Shown piece by piece: positions 8,911 to 17,228 of a stretch of DNA of 64,000 bases; positions within the stretch are counted from its first letter, which is position 1, and each line of letters opens with the position of its first letter. The DNA lies in the NCBI RefSeq assembly GCF_014642675.1, contig NZ_BMIS01000007.1, positions 62,001-126,000 on the forward strand. Direction: 5' to 3'. The translations under genes and the position numbers were made by a program. Origin of the DNA: Nesterenkonia cremea (lineage in GTDB: Bacteria; Actinomycetota; Actinomycetes; Actinomycetales; Micrococcaceae). The notes under the pieces are model-generated. The model ran no database searches. It was not told where the DNA came from and saw nothing but the letters and a program-made list of their open reading frames with translations.

Positions 8911-8925
8911 GCGTGAAAATCACGC
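8911..8925. promoter_or_regulatory. Palindrome upstream of pckG, possible operator
   Basis: A perfect inverted repeat GCGTGA-AAA-TCACGC in the pckG upstream region, close to promoter-like AT-rich sequence (TTTACA on the minus strand at about 8929). The half-site TGA..TCA recalls Crp/GlxR boxes, but the 3-nt spacing is not theirs. The regulator is unknown. Confidence 0.35.
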
Positions 8926-8979
8926 TGTTGTAAAACATAGTGTGATGATGAACACGTTTTGCCTCGGGCGGTCGGGGCG

Positions 8980-9687
8980 TCAGCCCGCGGGCTGCACCTC
9001 CGTGACATAGGCGCGGACCTCTTCGCCGCCGTCGAAGGTGAAGCACTTCCGCTCGTCGCCGGTGGTGTACTCCGGCGTCCAGACCAGGGCACCTCCTTCG
9101 GCGGGAGCCACCAACGTGCGGGACGTGGTGTTCGCGGTCTGGCACACATAGTGGACCAGACGGTACTCCGGACTCGCGACGGTGCCGCCGGGCTCACTGA
9201 AGCAGGTCGGCCCTTCGATGGGACCCACGTCGTACTCATCCTGGAAGTAGTCGCCGCCCTCGCCGTCGTTGTACTGACGCAGCCAGAGGGCCTCGGTGAC
9301 TGCCCACTGGGATTCGCAGCCCACGGACTCCACTCCACTCGCTGCGCTCTCCTGGCCGGTCGACTCAGCGAGGCTGTCCAGATCGAAGCTGCCATGGTGC
9401 TGCCAGTAGGCACCGTTGGGAGCCATGATGTAGCCGGCCGGCTCGTCATGGAAGGTGAGCCCCTCGACGTCGGGGCGCTCCTCGGCCTGCTGCTCAGGCT
9501 CCTCCTCTTCACCCTCAGCAGTCGGCTCCGCTCCGGCCCCTTGCTGGGTGTCCGCAGCGGTCGCGGTGGAGTCCTGTGATGTCGGAGCCGGCGGCTGAGC
9601 GCCGGGCTCAACGTCGTCGGAGCAGGCCGTAAGTGCCAACAGTGCGGCACTGAGCGCCGCAGAAGTTCTGAGTGTCGTGTGGTGCAT
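8980..9687 (-). CDS. Secreted lipoprotein of unknown function
   Basis: A 235-residue protein exported and lipid-anchored: an N-terminal signal peptide ends in the lipobox LTAC (Cys about residue 22), followed by an acidic, Glu/Gln/Pro-rich linker to about residue 75. The C-terminal globular part (about residues 76-235) has four or more Cys residues (CESQW, TCFSEP, YVCQTA, KCFTFD) that could form disulfides outside the cell. I recognise no family. GAGAGGGGA precedes start ATG 9687. It stands alone between pckG and tRNA-Arg. Confidence 0.75.
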   Translation of the reverse strand: MHHTTLRTSAALSAALLALTACSDDVEPGAQPPAPTSQDSTATAADTQQGAGAEPTAEGEEEEPEQQAEERPDVEGLTFHDEPAGYIMAPNGAYWQHHGSFDLDSLAESTGQESAASGVESVGCESQWAVTEALWLRQYNDGEGGDYFQDEYDVGPIEGPTCFSEPGGTVASPEYRLVHYVCQTANTTSRTLVAPAEGGALVWTPEYTTGDERKCFTFDGGEEVRAYVTEVQPAG

Positions 9688-9861
9688 AGCGTCCCCTCTC
9701 TGTTTCTCACCACGCTACGCGCCAGGTCAGACACAGTGGGCGGACATCACACAGCGGCCACAGAGCAGATCACCCAGACTGATCCCGCAGATCGCCCAGA
9801 ATCGGCCGGCGATCTTCGGGCAGAAGCCAGGGTGATCCGCTTCAGAACTGCCCCAGACACG

Positions 9862-9906
9862 AAAAGACCCCCGCCCGAAAGGTTTCTCACCTTCCGGCCA
9901 GGGGCC
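9862..9906 (-). terminator. Rho-independent terminator of tRNA-Arg
   Basis: On the minus strand, a GC-rich stem (CCGGAAGGT pairing with ACCTTTCGG, plus flanking CCCC/GGGG) is followed by TCTTTT. It lies just after the tRNA 3' end. Confidence 0.75.
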
Positions 9907-9914
9907 TCATTCTG

Positions 9915-9988
<74 letters not shown>

Positions 9989-10127
9989 AAGCACTCTCGC
10001 GAGCGCTTCGTCCCGGCCACACTTTCGTGATCGCGACCTTGAAGACTATACACGGCTCTGAGTCGCCACGCAAAATCGAGGTCACCCTTCATACGTCTTC
10101 TGCAGAATCGCAGGCATCGAAGGATCC

Positions 10128-10652
10128 TCAGGCGCCAGGCGTCTGAGCACCGGGTACATGGAATGCGACCAGACGCGCGTCTCGACCGTCCAGCTCCGCC
10201 CATGGCTTGTCGAACCGCAGGTGCGCGATGCCGGCAGTGGGCCACGATCCGGCCATCCGGATCACCGGCTCCTCCTCCGAGTGCACAGAGGCCAGCTCCA
10301 TGCTGACCTCCTGAACTGCAGGCATATGCGCCACCACCAGCAGGGTCTGCACCGCCTCCGGAGTCTCATTGATCACCGAGAGCATCCCATGTGGGGCAGC
10401 GAGGTAGAGCCTGTCGTCGAGATAGGCCGTAGGGGCCTTCTCCCCCAACTGCTCGTTGACCCAGATGCAGGTCTGACGAGCTCGCATAGCATCGGAGCAC
10501 ATCGTGGCACCCGGCAGCAGCCCGGAGTAGCTCAGCCAGGAGCCGATCTGACGGGACTGCTCCTGGCCGCGGGAGGTCAGAGTGCGAGAGTGGTCACCCC
10601 CTGAGAAGGAGTGGCCGGCCTCGCCGTGTCGGAGGATCAGCAGAGAAGGCAC
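10128..10652 (-). CDS. SixA-like histidine phosphatase (phosphoglycerate-mutase superfamily)
   Basis: A 174-residue cytoplasmic phosphohydrolase. The N-terminal catalytic motif LLILRHGEAGHS provides the phospho-accepting His, and a later VVAHMP supplies the second catalytic His. The short size, without the extra loops of the mutases, matches SixA-type phosphohistidine phosphatases. The start is GTG 10652, 12 nt after the stop of the winged-helix regulator, so the two are likely co-transcribed. Whether it acts on a phosphohistidine protein or a small molecule cannot be told. Confidence 0.82.
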   Translation of the reverse strand: MPSLLILRHGEAGHSFSGGDHSRTLTSRGQEQSRQIGSWLSYSGLLPGATMCSDAMRARQTCIWVNEQLGEKAPTAYLDDRLYLAAPHGMLSVINETPEAVQTLLVVAHMPAVQEVSMELASVHSEEEPVIRMAGSWPTAGIAHLRFDKPWAELDGRDARLVAFHVPGAQTPGA

Positions 10653-10664
10653 GTCAGGCGCAGC

Positions 10665-11492
10665 TCAGATGGAGTACTCGGGCGCGGTCCAGATCGTCAC
10701 TTCGGGATGCTCGTAGAAGCGGTAGCCCTGACCACGGACGGTGCGGACCGTGTTGGCCAGGCGCCCCAGCTTGGAGCGCAGCCGGCGGATGTGGACATCG
10801 ATGGTCCGTTCATTGGGCATCTGGTCCTCATCGATGTTTCGCCAGAGCGTCTTGAGCAGCTCTTCCCGACCCACAGTGCGGGCTCCATTCTCCACCAGGT
10901 AGTTCAGCAGCTCGAACTCCTTATAGGTGAGGTTCAGATTCTCCCCGTCGAGCTTGACCTCCCGGCGGGACAGGTCGATCAGCACACCGGAGCTCGAGGG
11001 CGCCGGCGGGGCGGGCACCTGGGCCTCCATGGTGCGGTGGGTGACCGTGGGATCTCCGAGCGCCTGACGGACCACATCCAGGTCACTTCCCTCGGTGAGG
11101 GCCGATGCCATCGCCATGGCGATGTGCACCTGGGACTCCGGGGCGATGGACTCCACATAGTCGCGGAGCTCGGTGGCAATCTTGTGCAGGGAGGTTCCGG
11201 CCGCCGTCGCGGTGTCCTCATCCAGGCCCACGTAGACCACGAAGCCGCGGGCGACCACATCGGGCTGGACGATCTGCGGGCCGCCGCCGTTCTGCGCCAG
11301 CACCGGCACAGGCGAGGTGGAGGGGTGGCCGTTGGCCTGGGCGGAGGCGGAGTCCGCTGCGGGCTGTGCCGCGCCGTCGGCGCCGGTCCCGCTGGTCTTC
11401 ATCCTGCGGGCGATCTCCGCGCGGCGTGCGGCATTTCGCACGGAGACATGAACGTACCCTGGGTTCTGGGCCTGACTCAGATGCGCGGACAT
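10665..11492 (-). CDS. Winged-helix (OmpR/PhoB-type) DNA-binding regulator without a receiver domain
   Basis: A 275-residue regulator. The C-terminal 100 residues form a clear Trans_reg_C domain (LTYKEFELLNYLVEN, then ERTIDVHIRRLRSKLG and VRGQGYRF). The first 170 residues are not a receiver: no acidic pocket or phospho-acceptor Asp pattern is seen. Instead there is a low-complexity Ala/Ser/Gly stretch and then a compact segment from about FVVYVGLDEDT to AMAMASAL. This architecture is known in Micrococcaceae, but its signal is not known to me. It is followed by the SixA-like phosphatase in the same transcription unit. The RBS AGAGAGCAAGG lies just before ATG 11492. Confidence 0.82.
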   Translation of the reverse strand: MSAHLSQAQNPGYVHVSVRNAARRAEIARRMKTSGTGADGAAQPAADSASAQANGHPSTSPVPVLAQNGGGPQIVQPDVVARGFVVYVGLDEDTATAAGTSLHKIATELRDYVESIAPESQVHIAMAMASALTEGSDLDVVRQALGDPTVTHRTMEAQVPAPPAPSSSGVLIDLSRREVKLDGENLNLTYKEFELLNYLVENGARTVGREELLKTLWRNIDEDQMPNERTIDVHIRRLRSKLGRLANTVRTVRGQGYRFYEHPEVTIWTAPEYSI

Positions 11493-11831
11493 AGCCTTGC
11501 TCTCTCCCTGGCGGTGCTGCCGGTGGACTCGTCACCCAAGACTCTCTGTCATATAAGGATTTTGCAAGTAACATACGGTCAAATATTCCGCATTCTGAGA
11601 CAGTTCGGCCCTTGCGTGACGAGAGTCACATTTTCGGTGCGGCGCGAGAGAACCGCCCAAAGAAGGCACTTATCCGCAACGGCATGAGAAAACCCCAGGT
11701 CAGGACGATGGCTACGCGGAAAGGAGCCCTGTCTGAGAGGTGCCGGGCTCTGCGGATCATAGTGGGGCATCGCAGAGGAACCTTAAAGGCTCCTCAACGT
11801 GATGAGAGCTGACCGTCAGGCCAGCCGAGAC
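11493..11831. other. 339-bp intergenic stretch without a convincing gene
   Basis: Lies between the winged-helix regulator start and the upp stop. It holds an AT-rich patch (about 11550-11600) that likely carries the regulator's promoter, with TTGACC on the minus strand at about 11577. A weak hairpin (GAGGAACC-TTAAA-GGCTCCTC, 11775-11795) could end the upp transcript. A 66-codon open frame (11612-11812) has no RBS or recognisable product and is not called. Confidence 0.5.
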
Positions 11832-12467
11832 TCACTCGGCCAGGCCGTAGAGGCGGTCGCCGGCGTCGCCCAGGCCGGGCACGATGTAGGACTTCTCGTT
11901 GAGGCCCTCATCGATGGCGGCCACATAGAGATCCACGTCCAGATCCCCCACACCCTCGCGCAGGCGGTCGATGCCCTCCGGGGCGGCGACCAGGCAGATG
12001 CAGGTGATCTTCGCGGCGTTGGCCTTCTTCAGGAAGCGGATGGACTCCACCAGGGTGCCGCCGGTGGCGAGCATGGGGTCCAGCACGAAGACGTGGCGGC
12101 CGGTCAGGTCATCCGGCAGGCGCTCCGCGTAGGTGATGATGTCGAGGGTCTCCTCGTTCCGGGCCATACCCAGGAAGCCGACCTCAGCGGTGGGGACCAT
12201 CGCGGTCATACCCTCGAGCATGCCCAGTCCGGCGCGCAGGATCGGCACCACCAGCGGCTTGGGATCGGAGAGCTCCGTACCGGTGGTCGTGGCCACCGGG
12301 GTCTGGATCTCCACCGGCTCGGTCGCGATGTCGCGGCTTGCCTCGTAGGAGAGCAGGGTCACCAGCTCGCCGGTCAGCTGCCGGAAGACATTGGAGGGAG
12401 CCTCCTTGCGGCGGAGCTGGGTGAGCTTATGGGCAATCAGCGGATGTTCCACGACCTGTACGCGCAT
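11832..12467 (-). CDS. upp: Uracil phosphoribosyltransferase
   Basis: A 211-residue salvage enzyme making UMP from uracil and PRPP. The PRPP-binding loop appears as [13 protein letters not shown]. The uracil-specific C-terminal region [38 protein letters not shown] is intact in pattern. Length is standard. ATG 12467 has no Shine-Dalgarno; TAGTTT lies exactly 6 nt upstream, the signature of a leaderless transcript. It is divergent from tadA across 32 bp. It may use pyrimidines released by the surface nuclease and nucleotidase encoded at 14.6-20.2 kb. Confidence 0.97.
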   Translation of the reverse strand: MRVQVVEHPLIAHKLTQLRRKEAPSNVFRQLTGELVTLLSYEASRDIATEPVEIQTPVATTTGTELSDPKPLVVPILRAGLGMLEGMTAMVPTAEVGFLGMARNEETLDIITYAERLPDDLTGRHVFVLDPMLATGGTLVESIRFLKKANAAKITCICLVAAPEGIDRLREGVGDLDVDLYVAAIDEGLNEKSYIVPGLGDAGDRLYGLAE

Positions 12468-12473
12468 AGGCCA

Positions 12474-12493
12474 AAACTACCAGGAGCTAGGCT
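12474..12493. promoter_or_regulatory. Divergent leaderless -10 elements for upp and tadA
   Basis: Minus strand TAGTTT (12474-12479) and plus strand TAGGCT (12488-12493) each stand 6 nt from the respective ATG, so transcription would start at the start codon. The 32-bp gap leaves no room for 5' UTRs. Confidence 0.6.
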
Positions 12494-12499
12494 GAGACC

Positions 12500-12982
12500 A
12501 TGCCTTTCACGCCCCCGCCCGCGCGCGACCCGCAGAGCCGGCACCGGCTGATCGGCCACTGCCTGGAGCTGGCTGAGCAGGCCAAGTCGGTCGGAGACGT
12601 GCCGGTGGGCGCCGTCATCCTCTCCCCCGAGGGCGAGATCCTCGGTGAGGGATACAACACCAGAGAGCGCGACGCCGACCCCTCCGGCCATGCTGAGATC
12701 GCAGCTCTGCGCGCGGCCGCGGCGGCCACCGGCCGGTGGCGGATGGAGGGGTGCACTCTGGCAGTGACCCTGGAGCCCTGCCCCATGTGCGCCGGGGCGA
12801 TCAGCCAGTCCCGCATCCGGACGGTGATCTTCGGCGCCTGGGATGAGAAGGCCGGGGCGGCAGGGTCGGTTTTCGACATCCTGCGCGAGCCCCGGCTCAA
12901 CCATTGGGTGGAGGTCCACCCCGGTGTGCGCGAAGAGGAGTGCTCCGCTCAGCTGACGGAGTTCTTCCGACAGTTCCGGTGA
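12500..12982 (+). CDS. tadA: tRNA-specific adenosine deaminase
   Basis: A 160-residue zinc deaminase converting A34 to inosine in tRNA-Arg(ACG). The zinc/catalytic motifs are HAEIAALRAA (His, catalytic Glu) and EPCPMCAGAI (two Cys). Length and order match TadA. Its substrate tRNA-Arg(ACG) is encoded at 9915-9988. The start ATG lacks a ribosome-binding site and has TAGGCT 6 nt before it, suggesting leaderless translation. Downstream is the convergent SRAP gene after a 79-bp gap. Confidence 0.95.
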   Translation: MPFTPPPARDPQSRHRLIGHCLELAEQAKSVGDVPVGAVILSPEGEILGEGYNTRERDADPSGHAEIAALRAAAAATGRWRMEGCTLAVTLEPCPMCAGAISQSRIRTVIFGAWDEKAGAAGSVFDILREPRLNHWVEVHPGVREEECSAQLTEFFRQFR

Positions 12983-13061
12983 GGACGCCGCTGCGGCTGG
13001 ACAGCCAGACGGCCGGACCGCAGCTGCCCAGCAGGGCGGCGCTTGGGAGTTCACCCTCCCG

Positions 13062-13802
13062 TCACAGAGCGATGGGCTCCAGCAGCTCCGGGCCGTTGTT
13101 GCGGACATTGCCCACCTCTCGGCCCACCGGACAGACCTCCCAGGAGGCGGCCACGTGGAGCGCCTCCCGGCGGATCCTGTTCACCAGATGTTCGGCCTCG
13201 GACTTGGCGAGCTTCCCCGGGGCCAGCCACTCCTCCAGCGTCTCCTCCGAGAGCGGCAGAGGCATCCGGTCATGGAGGCCGGCCAACTCGCCCAAGACCC
13301 CGTCATGCCCATGGTCCGGAGAGGGGCCGGTCAGGATGGTGCAGGAGAGCACCCAGGGCTCCTCCGGCCCGGCGTCCTTGGGGCGCCACCATTCGTAGAG
13401 TCCGGCGAAGAGGTGGGACTGCCCGTCCGCGCGACAGACGGCATAGGGCTGTTTGGATCCTGCGGAGGAGAGCCATTCGTAGTAGGCGTCGGCCGGCACT
13501 GCGCAGCGCTTGGACCGAACGGCTGAGCGGAAGGTCGGCTTCTCCGTGACCGTCTCGCTGCGCGCGTTGAAGGCTCTGGCCGACTCTGCCTTGTCCTTGG
13601 CCCAGATCGGCAGCAGACCCCACCGCGCGGTGTGCAGCTCCCGGTGGACCCGATCGCCGTCGGGCCGGTCCAACAGAACAGGCACCTGCGCCGTGGGCGC
13701 GATGTTCCACGAGATCGTCTCCTGGAGCCCCTCACCGAATCCGGCGCGGAGATCCAGGGAGAGCTGCCCGGCCGCTTTGGACTGCACATATCGCCCACAC
13801 AT
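13062..13802 (-). CDS. SOS response-associated peptidase (SRAP/YedK/HMCES) family protein
   Basis: A 246-residue protein that covalently captures abasic sites in single-stranded DNA through Cys2. The start is placed at ATG 13802 so that the N-terminus is MCGRY, exposing the catalytic Cys after Met removal; a longer frame (to 13820) would bury it. Other conserved elements are the Asn-containing ETISWNIAPT, the Glu of CAVPADAYYEWL and the His in HDRMPLPL. TACTCT lies 6 nt upstream of ATG (leaderless pattern). It is not adjacent to a visible LexA gene, and no LexA box was recognised by eye. Confidence 0.93.
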   Translation of the reverse strand: MCGRYVQSKAAGQLSLDLRAGFGEGLQETISWNIAPTAQVPVLLDRPDGDRVHRELHTARWGLLPIWAKDKAESARAFNARSETVTEKPTFRSAVRSKRCAVPADAYYEWLSSAGSKQPYAVCRADGQSHLFAGLYEWWRPKDAGPEEPWVLSCTILTGPSPDHGHDGVLGELAGLHDRMPLPLSEETLEEWLAPGKLAKSEAEHLVNRIRREALHVAASWEVCPVGREVGNVRNNGPELLEPIAL

Positions 13803-13892
13803 GGAGCCAGAGTAGCTCACAGCAGCAGTTCAGGACATGGGATCAGCACGGAGAAATCATTGAATGTGAACTTCGATATACCGGGCACCACC

Positions 13893-13923
13893 TGGTCACA
13901 TTATTCGGATCGGATGATAATCT
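13893..13923 (+). promoter_or_regulatory. Promoter of lsr2-like gene, leaderless
   Basis: TGGTCA at 13893 is followed after 17 bp by GATAAT (13916). The overlapping TAATCT (13918-13923) stands 6 nt before the ATG, so the transcript probably begins at the start codon. The region is notably AT-rich against its surroundings. Confidence 0.55.
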
Positions 13924-13929
13924 GCGTAT

Positions 13930-14262
13930 ATGGCTACTAAGACTATTCTGCTGGACGATATGGATAAATCGATCGACGAGGACGTGCAGAGCGTTCAGTT
14001 CTCCGTGGGGAACCGTTCCTATGTGATCGACCTCGGAGCCGAGAACCGCCAGAAGCTTGAGGACGCGCTGAACCCGTTCATCAAGCACGCCTCCGCCACC
14101 GGCAGGACCGCCGCCAAACGCTCCGCCGTCCCGGCCTCGGACATCCGGGCTTGGGCCAAGCAGCAGCCGGAGAAGATCAGCGGTCTGATCAAGAGCGATA
14201 AGGGCCCACTTCCGAAGGCCGTAAAAGAAGCCTATAACAAGGCCCACGGCACCAAATACTGA
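13930..14262 (+). CDS. lsr2: Divergent Lsr2-type nucleoid-associated protein
   Basis: A 110-residue xenogeneic silencer/nucleoid protein of Actinobacteria. The N-terminal oligomerisation part is recognisable (VQFSVGNRSYVIDLGAENR, then a basic hinge GRTAAKRSAV). The C-terminal DNA-binding part starts with DIRAWAKQQ and ends KAVKEAYNKA, as in Lsr2. The normal AT-hook-like RGR that inserts into the minor groove is replaced by SDKGPLP, and a few extra residues (EKISGLIK) precede it. It may bind DNA differently, or a second canonical Lsr2 may exist elsewhere in the genome. It has its own leaderless promoter and terminator. Confidence 0.85.
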   Translation: MATKTILLDDMDKSIDEDVQSVQFSVGNRSYVIDLGAENRQKLEDALNPFIKHASATGRTAAKRSAVPASDIRAWAKQQPEKISGLIKSDKGPLPKAVKEAYNKAHGTKY

Positions 14263-14284
14263 GCAGCGCTGAGCTGCAGATGAA

Positions 14285-14317
14285 GAAGGACCCCGAACCA
14301 TCGGTTCGGGGTCCTTC
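14285..14317. terminator. Bidirectional terminator between lsr2 and tRNA-Ser
   Basis: A perfect 15-bp stem GAAGGACCCCGAACC / GGTTCGGGGTCCTTC around loop ATC. It can serve the plus-strand lsr2 gene (TTCTCT follows) and the minus-strand tRNA-Ser. Confidence 0.8.
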
Positions 14318-14341
14318 TCTGTTCCGTATGAAGAACATACG

Positions 14342-14429
14342 CGGTGACGGTGGGATTTGAACCCACGGAGCGGGGTTACCGCTCACGACATTTCGAGTGT
14401 CGCACCTTCGGCCGCTCGGACACGTCACC
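14342..14429 (-). tRNA. tRNA-Ser (anticodon CGA)
   Basis: The minus strand shows acceptor GGTGACG, D-arm, anticodon stem CGACA/TGTCG with loop CTCGAAA (anticodon CGA), a long variable arm (GAGCGGTAACCCCGCTC) typical of class II serine tRNAs, and a T-arm with GGTTCAAATCC. The discriminator is G. CCA is not encoded. Confidence 0.95.
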
Positions 14430-14616
14430 AGGCCCATCTACTATACGAGACAAGGTCTCCCCTGCCCAAAACAGGGCGTCCGCCCACGACGCCGTCCGCG
14501 CGCCGCGGCCCCTGGAACCGTCAATTCTCCGGTCCGTCTTCTCCGGTTAACACATCCTTGATGGGATGGAGCTCATCTGACCGACGTTCGCACTGATGAT
14601 GAGGACCTGCCCTTCT

Positions 14617-17103
14617 ATGACAGCTGCATCTGATTCTATCCGCCCGGCCGACGAGGACGCCCGACGCCGCCGCCCCTGGTCCCGCCGAGCCGCGGCCGCC
14701 GGTCTGGCCGCCGCTCTGCTGGCCCCGGTCCCCGGCGCCGCGGCCACCACCGCCCAGGACTCCGTTCAGGAGGTTGAGCCTGGGCAGCAAGAGGAGCCGA
14801 GCCAGCAGGCCCCTGAGCAGGAGGTCCCGCCCCAGGGCGAGGACTCCGCCGAACAGAACGCCCAGGAGGATGGGCAGGCCACCTCCGAAGAGGGGCTGGT
14901 GGACTTCTCCATCGTCGCCTCCAACGACTTCCACGGCCGGGTGGAGGAGTCGGCGTCGGTGCTGGCCTGCACTGTGGACGGCTACCGGGAGCAGAACCCC
15001 AACACCATCTTCGCCTCGGCTGGGGACAACATCGGCGCCTCCACCTTCACCAGCTTCATCCAGCAGGACGAGCCGAGCATCGAGGCGCTCAACGCCATGG
15101 ATCTGGACGTCTCCGTGCTGGGCAACCACGAGTTCGACCAGGGCGCGGCGGATATGGACGACCGCGTCATCCCGATGTCCGACTTCCCGTGGATCGGCGC
15201 CAACATCCGTGACGCCGAGACCGGCGAGCACCTCTACGACCCCTACTACATCCAGGAGGTCGACGGCGTCCGGGTGGCCTTCATCGGCCTGATCACCGAG
15301 GACATGCCGAACCTGGTCAGCCCGGACGGGATCGAGGGCATCGAGTGGACCTCCATGAGCGAGGAGTCCAACCACTACGCCGAGCACCTGACCGAGAACG
15401 ATATGGCCGATGTGGTCACCGTCCTGGTCCACGAGGGTCTGCCCGGAACCAGCCCGGACAGCGCCTCCGGCCTGCCCTTCGACGACCTGGTGGAGAACGC
15501 CCACCCGGAGATCGCAGCGATCATGTCCGGTCATACCCACCAGCCCTACGTCCATGACCTGGACGGCATGCTGGTGACCCAGGCCGGCGAATACGGCGAC
15601 TACGTCAACGTCCTGGACTTCTCCTTCGACCCCTCCACCGGTGAGCTGGTGGAGTCCGAGGCCGAGCTGGTGGACCTCTTCCCCGAGGGCGAGCCGCGCT
15701 GCGACGGCCACCCGGAGGTGGACCCGATCGTCTCCGATGCGGTGGCCACCGCCGATGAGCTCGGCAGCGAGGCCATCGCCGAGACCGCCGGGGACGTCCC
15801 CTTCTCCCGTGCGGTGAACAGCGACGGCACCGAGAACCGCAGCGCGGACTCCACGCTGGGCCAGCTGATCGCCGACGCCCAGCTCTGGGCCATCCGGCAG
15901 AACCAGCCTGATGTGGACTTCGCCGTGACCAATGCGGGCGGTCTGCGCGCTGACCTCCCGCTCGGCGAGCTGACCTACCGAGATCTGGGCGATGTCCAGC
16001 CCTTCGCCAACACTCTGGTCAACGTGGAGCTGACCGGCGAGCAGGTCTACCGGCTCTTCGAGGAGCAGTGGCGCGAAGACGGCAGCTTCTCCAAGCACGC
16101 CCAGTCCTCCGAGGTGCGCTACACCTACGACGCTGAAGCCCCTGAGGGCGAGCGCGTCCAGGAGGTCACCATCGACGGCGAGCTGGTGGAACCCGAGGCC
16201 ACCTACACCGCGGGCATGAACTCCTATATGGCCGCCGGCGGAGGCGTGGAGGTCCCCACCGAGGCCGTGAGCACCCAGGACACCGGTATGAACGACCTGG
16301 AGGCCTTCGTGGACTACGCCCGCGAGCAAGAGGTCCTCGAGCCCTCCCTGGACCGCCGCGCCGTGGGGATCACCTGGGTCTCCGAGCACCCCGCCGAGAC
16401 GGTCTACGCCCCCGGCGATGAGATCGCCCTGGACCTCTCCGGTCTGGCCTACAGCTCCGAGGATGTCCCGGTGGGCGAATCGGTGGAGATCTCCCTGGCC
16501 GGCTTCGACCTGGGCGAGTTCGACATCGACTCCGACTACGCCGATGCCAGCGATGTGCGCGGCACCACAGAGATCCGCGCCGAGGTCCCCTCAGCCCTGG
16601 AGTTCAGCGGCCAGGTGACCCCCGGTCTCGGCGCCATGAGCGGCAGCTCCGGCGGCGAGGAGGAGATCGAGGTCCCGCTGGTCATCCTGGAGGAGGCCAC
16701 CGGCACCGAGCTCACCATCCCGGTGACGGTGCTCAGCTCCCCCACAGCCGGTGACGGCACGGACGACGCCGGCGCGGACGCCTCCGCAGGCACCGACGGT
16801 GAGGGCCAGCCCGAGGGCGCAGCAGCCGGAACAGGCGAGGCCGAACAGGATGATGAGGCTGCCGGCGGTGGGCCGGACGAGGCCGCCGGCGCGGGTGACG
16901 ACGCACCAGGGACTGACGGCTCGGCCGGCGCCGAGCAGGATGAGACCGCCGGTGCAGCCGACCAGGACGACGCAGCCGCAGCCCAGGACGGGGGCCTCGC
17001 GGTGACCGGCGCCCAGGTGGCTTGGACGGCGCTGATCGCGGCTGTGCTGCTCGGCGTCGGGGCTCTGCTGGTGACCCGCAGCCGTCAGCGGCAGGCGGGC
17101 TGA
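14617..17103 (+). CDS. Secreted, wall-anchored 5'-nucleotidase / UDP-sugar hydrolase family protein
   Basis: An 828-residue surface enzyme expected to dephosphorylate extracellular nucleotides. After an Arg-rich signal peptide (RRRRPWSRR, Ala-rich core) and a Gln/Glu linker come the calcineurin-like metal motifs NDFHGRVEE, GDNIGAS, GNHEFDQG and SGHTHQP. The substrate-specificity domain follows (STLGQLIADAQLWAI, VTNAGGLRADL). A low-complexity Asp/Glu/Ala/Gly stalk leads to LAVTG, a hydrophobic segment and the tail RSRQRQAG, a class-E-type (LAxTG) sortase signal. ATG 14617 is preferred; ATG 14596 in the same frame is possible. It pairs with the nuclease 125 bp downstream, which has the same anchor. 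Confidence 0.88.
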   Translation: MTAASDSIRPADEDARRRRPWSRRAAAAGLAAALLAPVPGAAATTAQDSVQEVEPGQQEEPSQQAPEQEVPPQGEDSAEQNAQEDGQATSEEGLVDFSIVASNDFHGRVEESASVLACTVDGYREQNPNTIFASAGDNIGASTFTSFIQQDEPSIEALNAMDLDVSVLGNHEFDQGAADMDDRVIPMSDFPWIGANIRDAETGEHLYDPYYIQEVDGVRVAFIGLITEDMPNLVSPDGIEGIEWTSMSEESNHYAEHLTENDMADVVTVLVHEGLPGTSPDSASGLPFDDLVENAHPEIAAIMSGHTHQPYVHDLDGMLVTQAGEYGDYVNVLDFSFDPSTGELVESEAELVDLFPEGEPRCDGHPEVDPIVSDAVATADELGSEAIAETAGDVPFSRAVNSDGTENRSADSTLGQLIADAQLWAIRQNQPDVDFAVTNAGGLRADLPLGELTYRDLGDVQPFANTLVNVELTGEQVYRLFEEQWREDGSFSKHAQSSEVRYTYDAEAPEGERVQEVTIDGELVEPEATYTAGMNSYMAAGGGVEVPTEAVSTQDTGMNDLEAFVDYAREQEVLEPSLDRRAVGITWVSEHPAETVYAPGDEIALDLSGLAYSSEDVPVGESVEISLAGFDLGEFDIDSDYADASDVRGTTEIRAEVPSALEFSGQVTPGLGAMSGSSGGEEEIEVPLVILEEATGTELTIPVTVLSSPTAGDGTDDAGADASAGTDGEGQPEGAAAGTGEAEQDDEAAGGGPDEAAGAGDDAPGTDGSAGAEQDETAGAADQDDAAAAQDGGLAVTGAQVAWTALIAAVLLGVGALLVTRSRQRQAG

Positions 17104-17228
17104 CCTGGGAGGAGGGACGCAGGGACGGCAAACAGCATGTCGCCTCGGCTTAGCACGGTGTTTACAAGGACCTGGTTGGATCGAAGTCTGATCGTCGTCC
17201 GAATCACTCGACCTGCTGAGGAATCTGC

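Noticed and set aside
9688-9914. Possible small gene 9679-9984 on the plus strand
   Set aside because: Runs through the tRNA-Arg and terminator; not a real coding region.
11612-11812. 66-codon plus-strand frame in the intergenic stretch before upp
   Set aside because: No RBS, no family, basic mixed composition; overlaps the end of upp's transcript region.
14521-16389. 622-codon minus-strand open frame
   Set aside because: Antisense to the 5'-nucleotidase.
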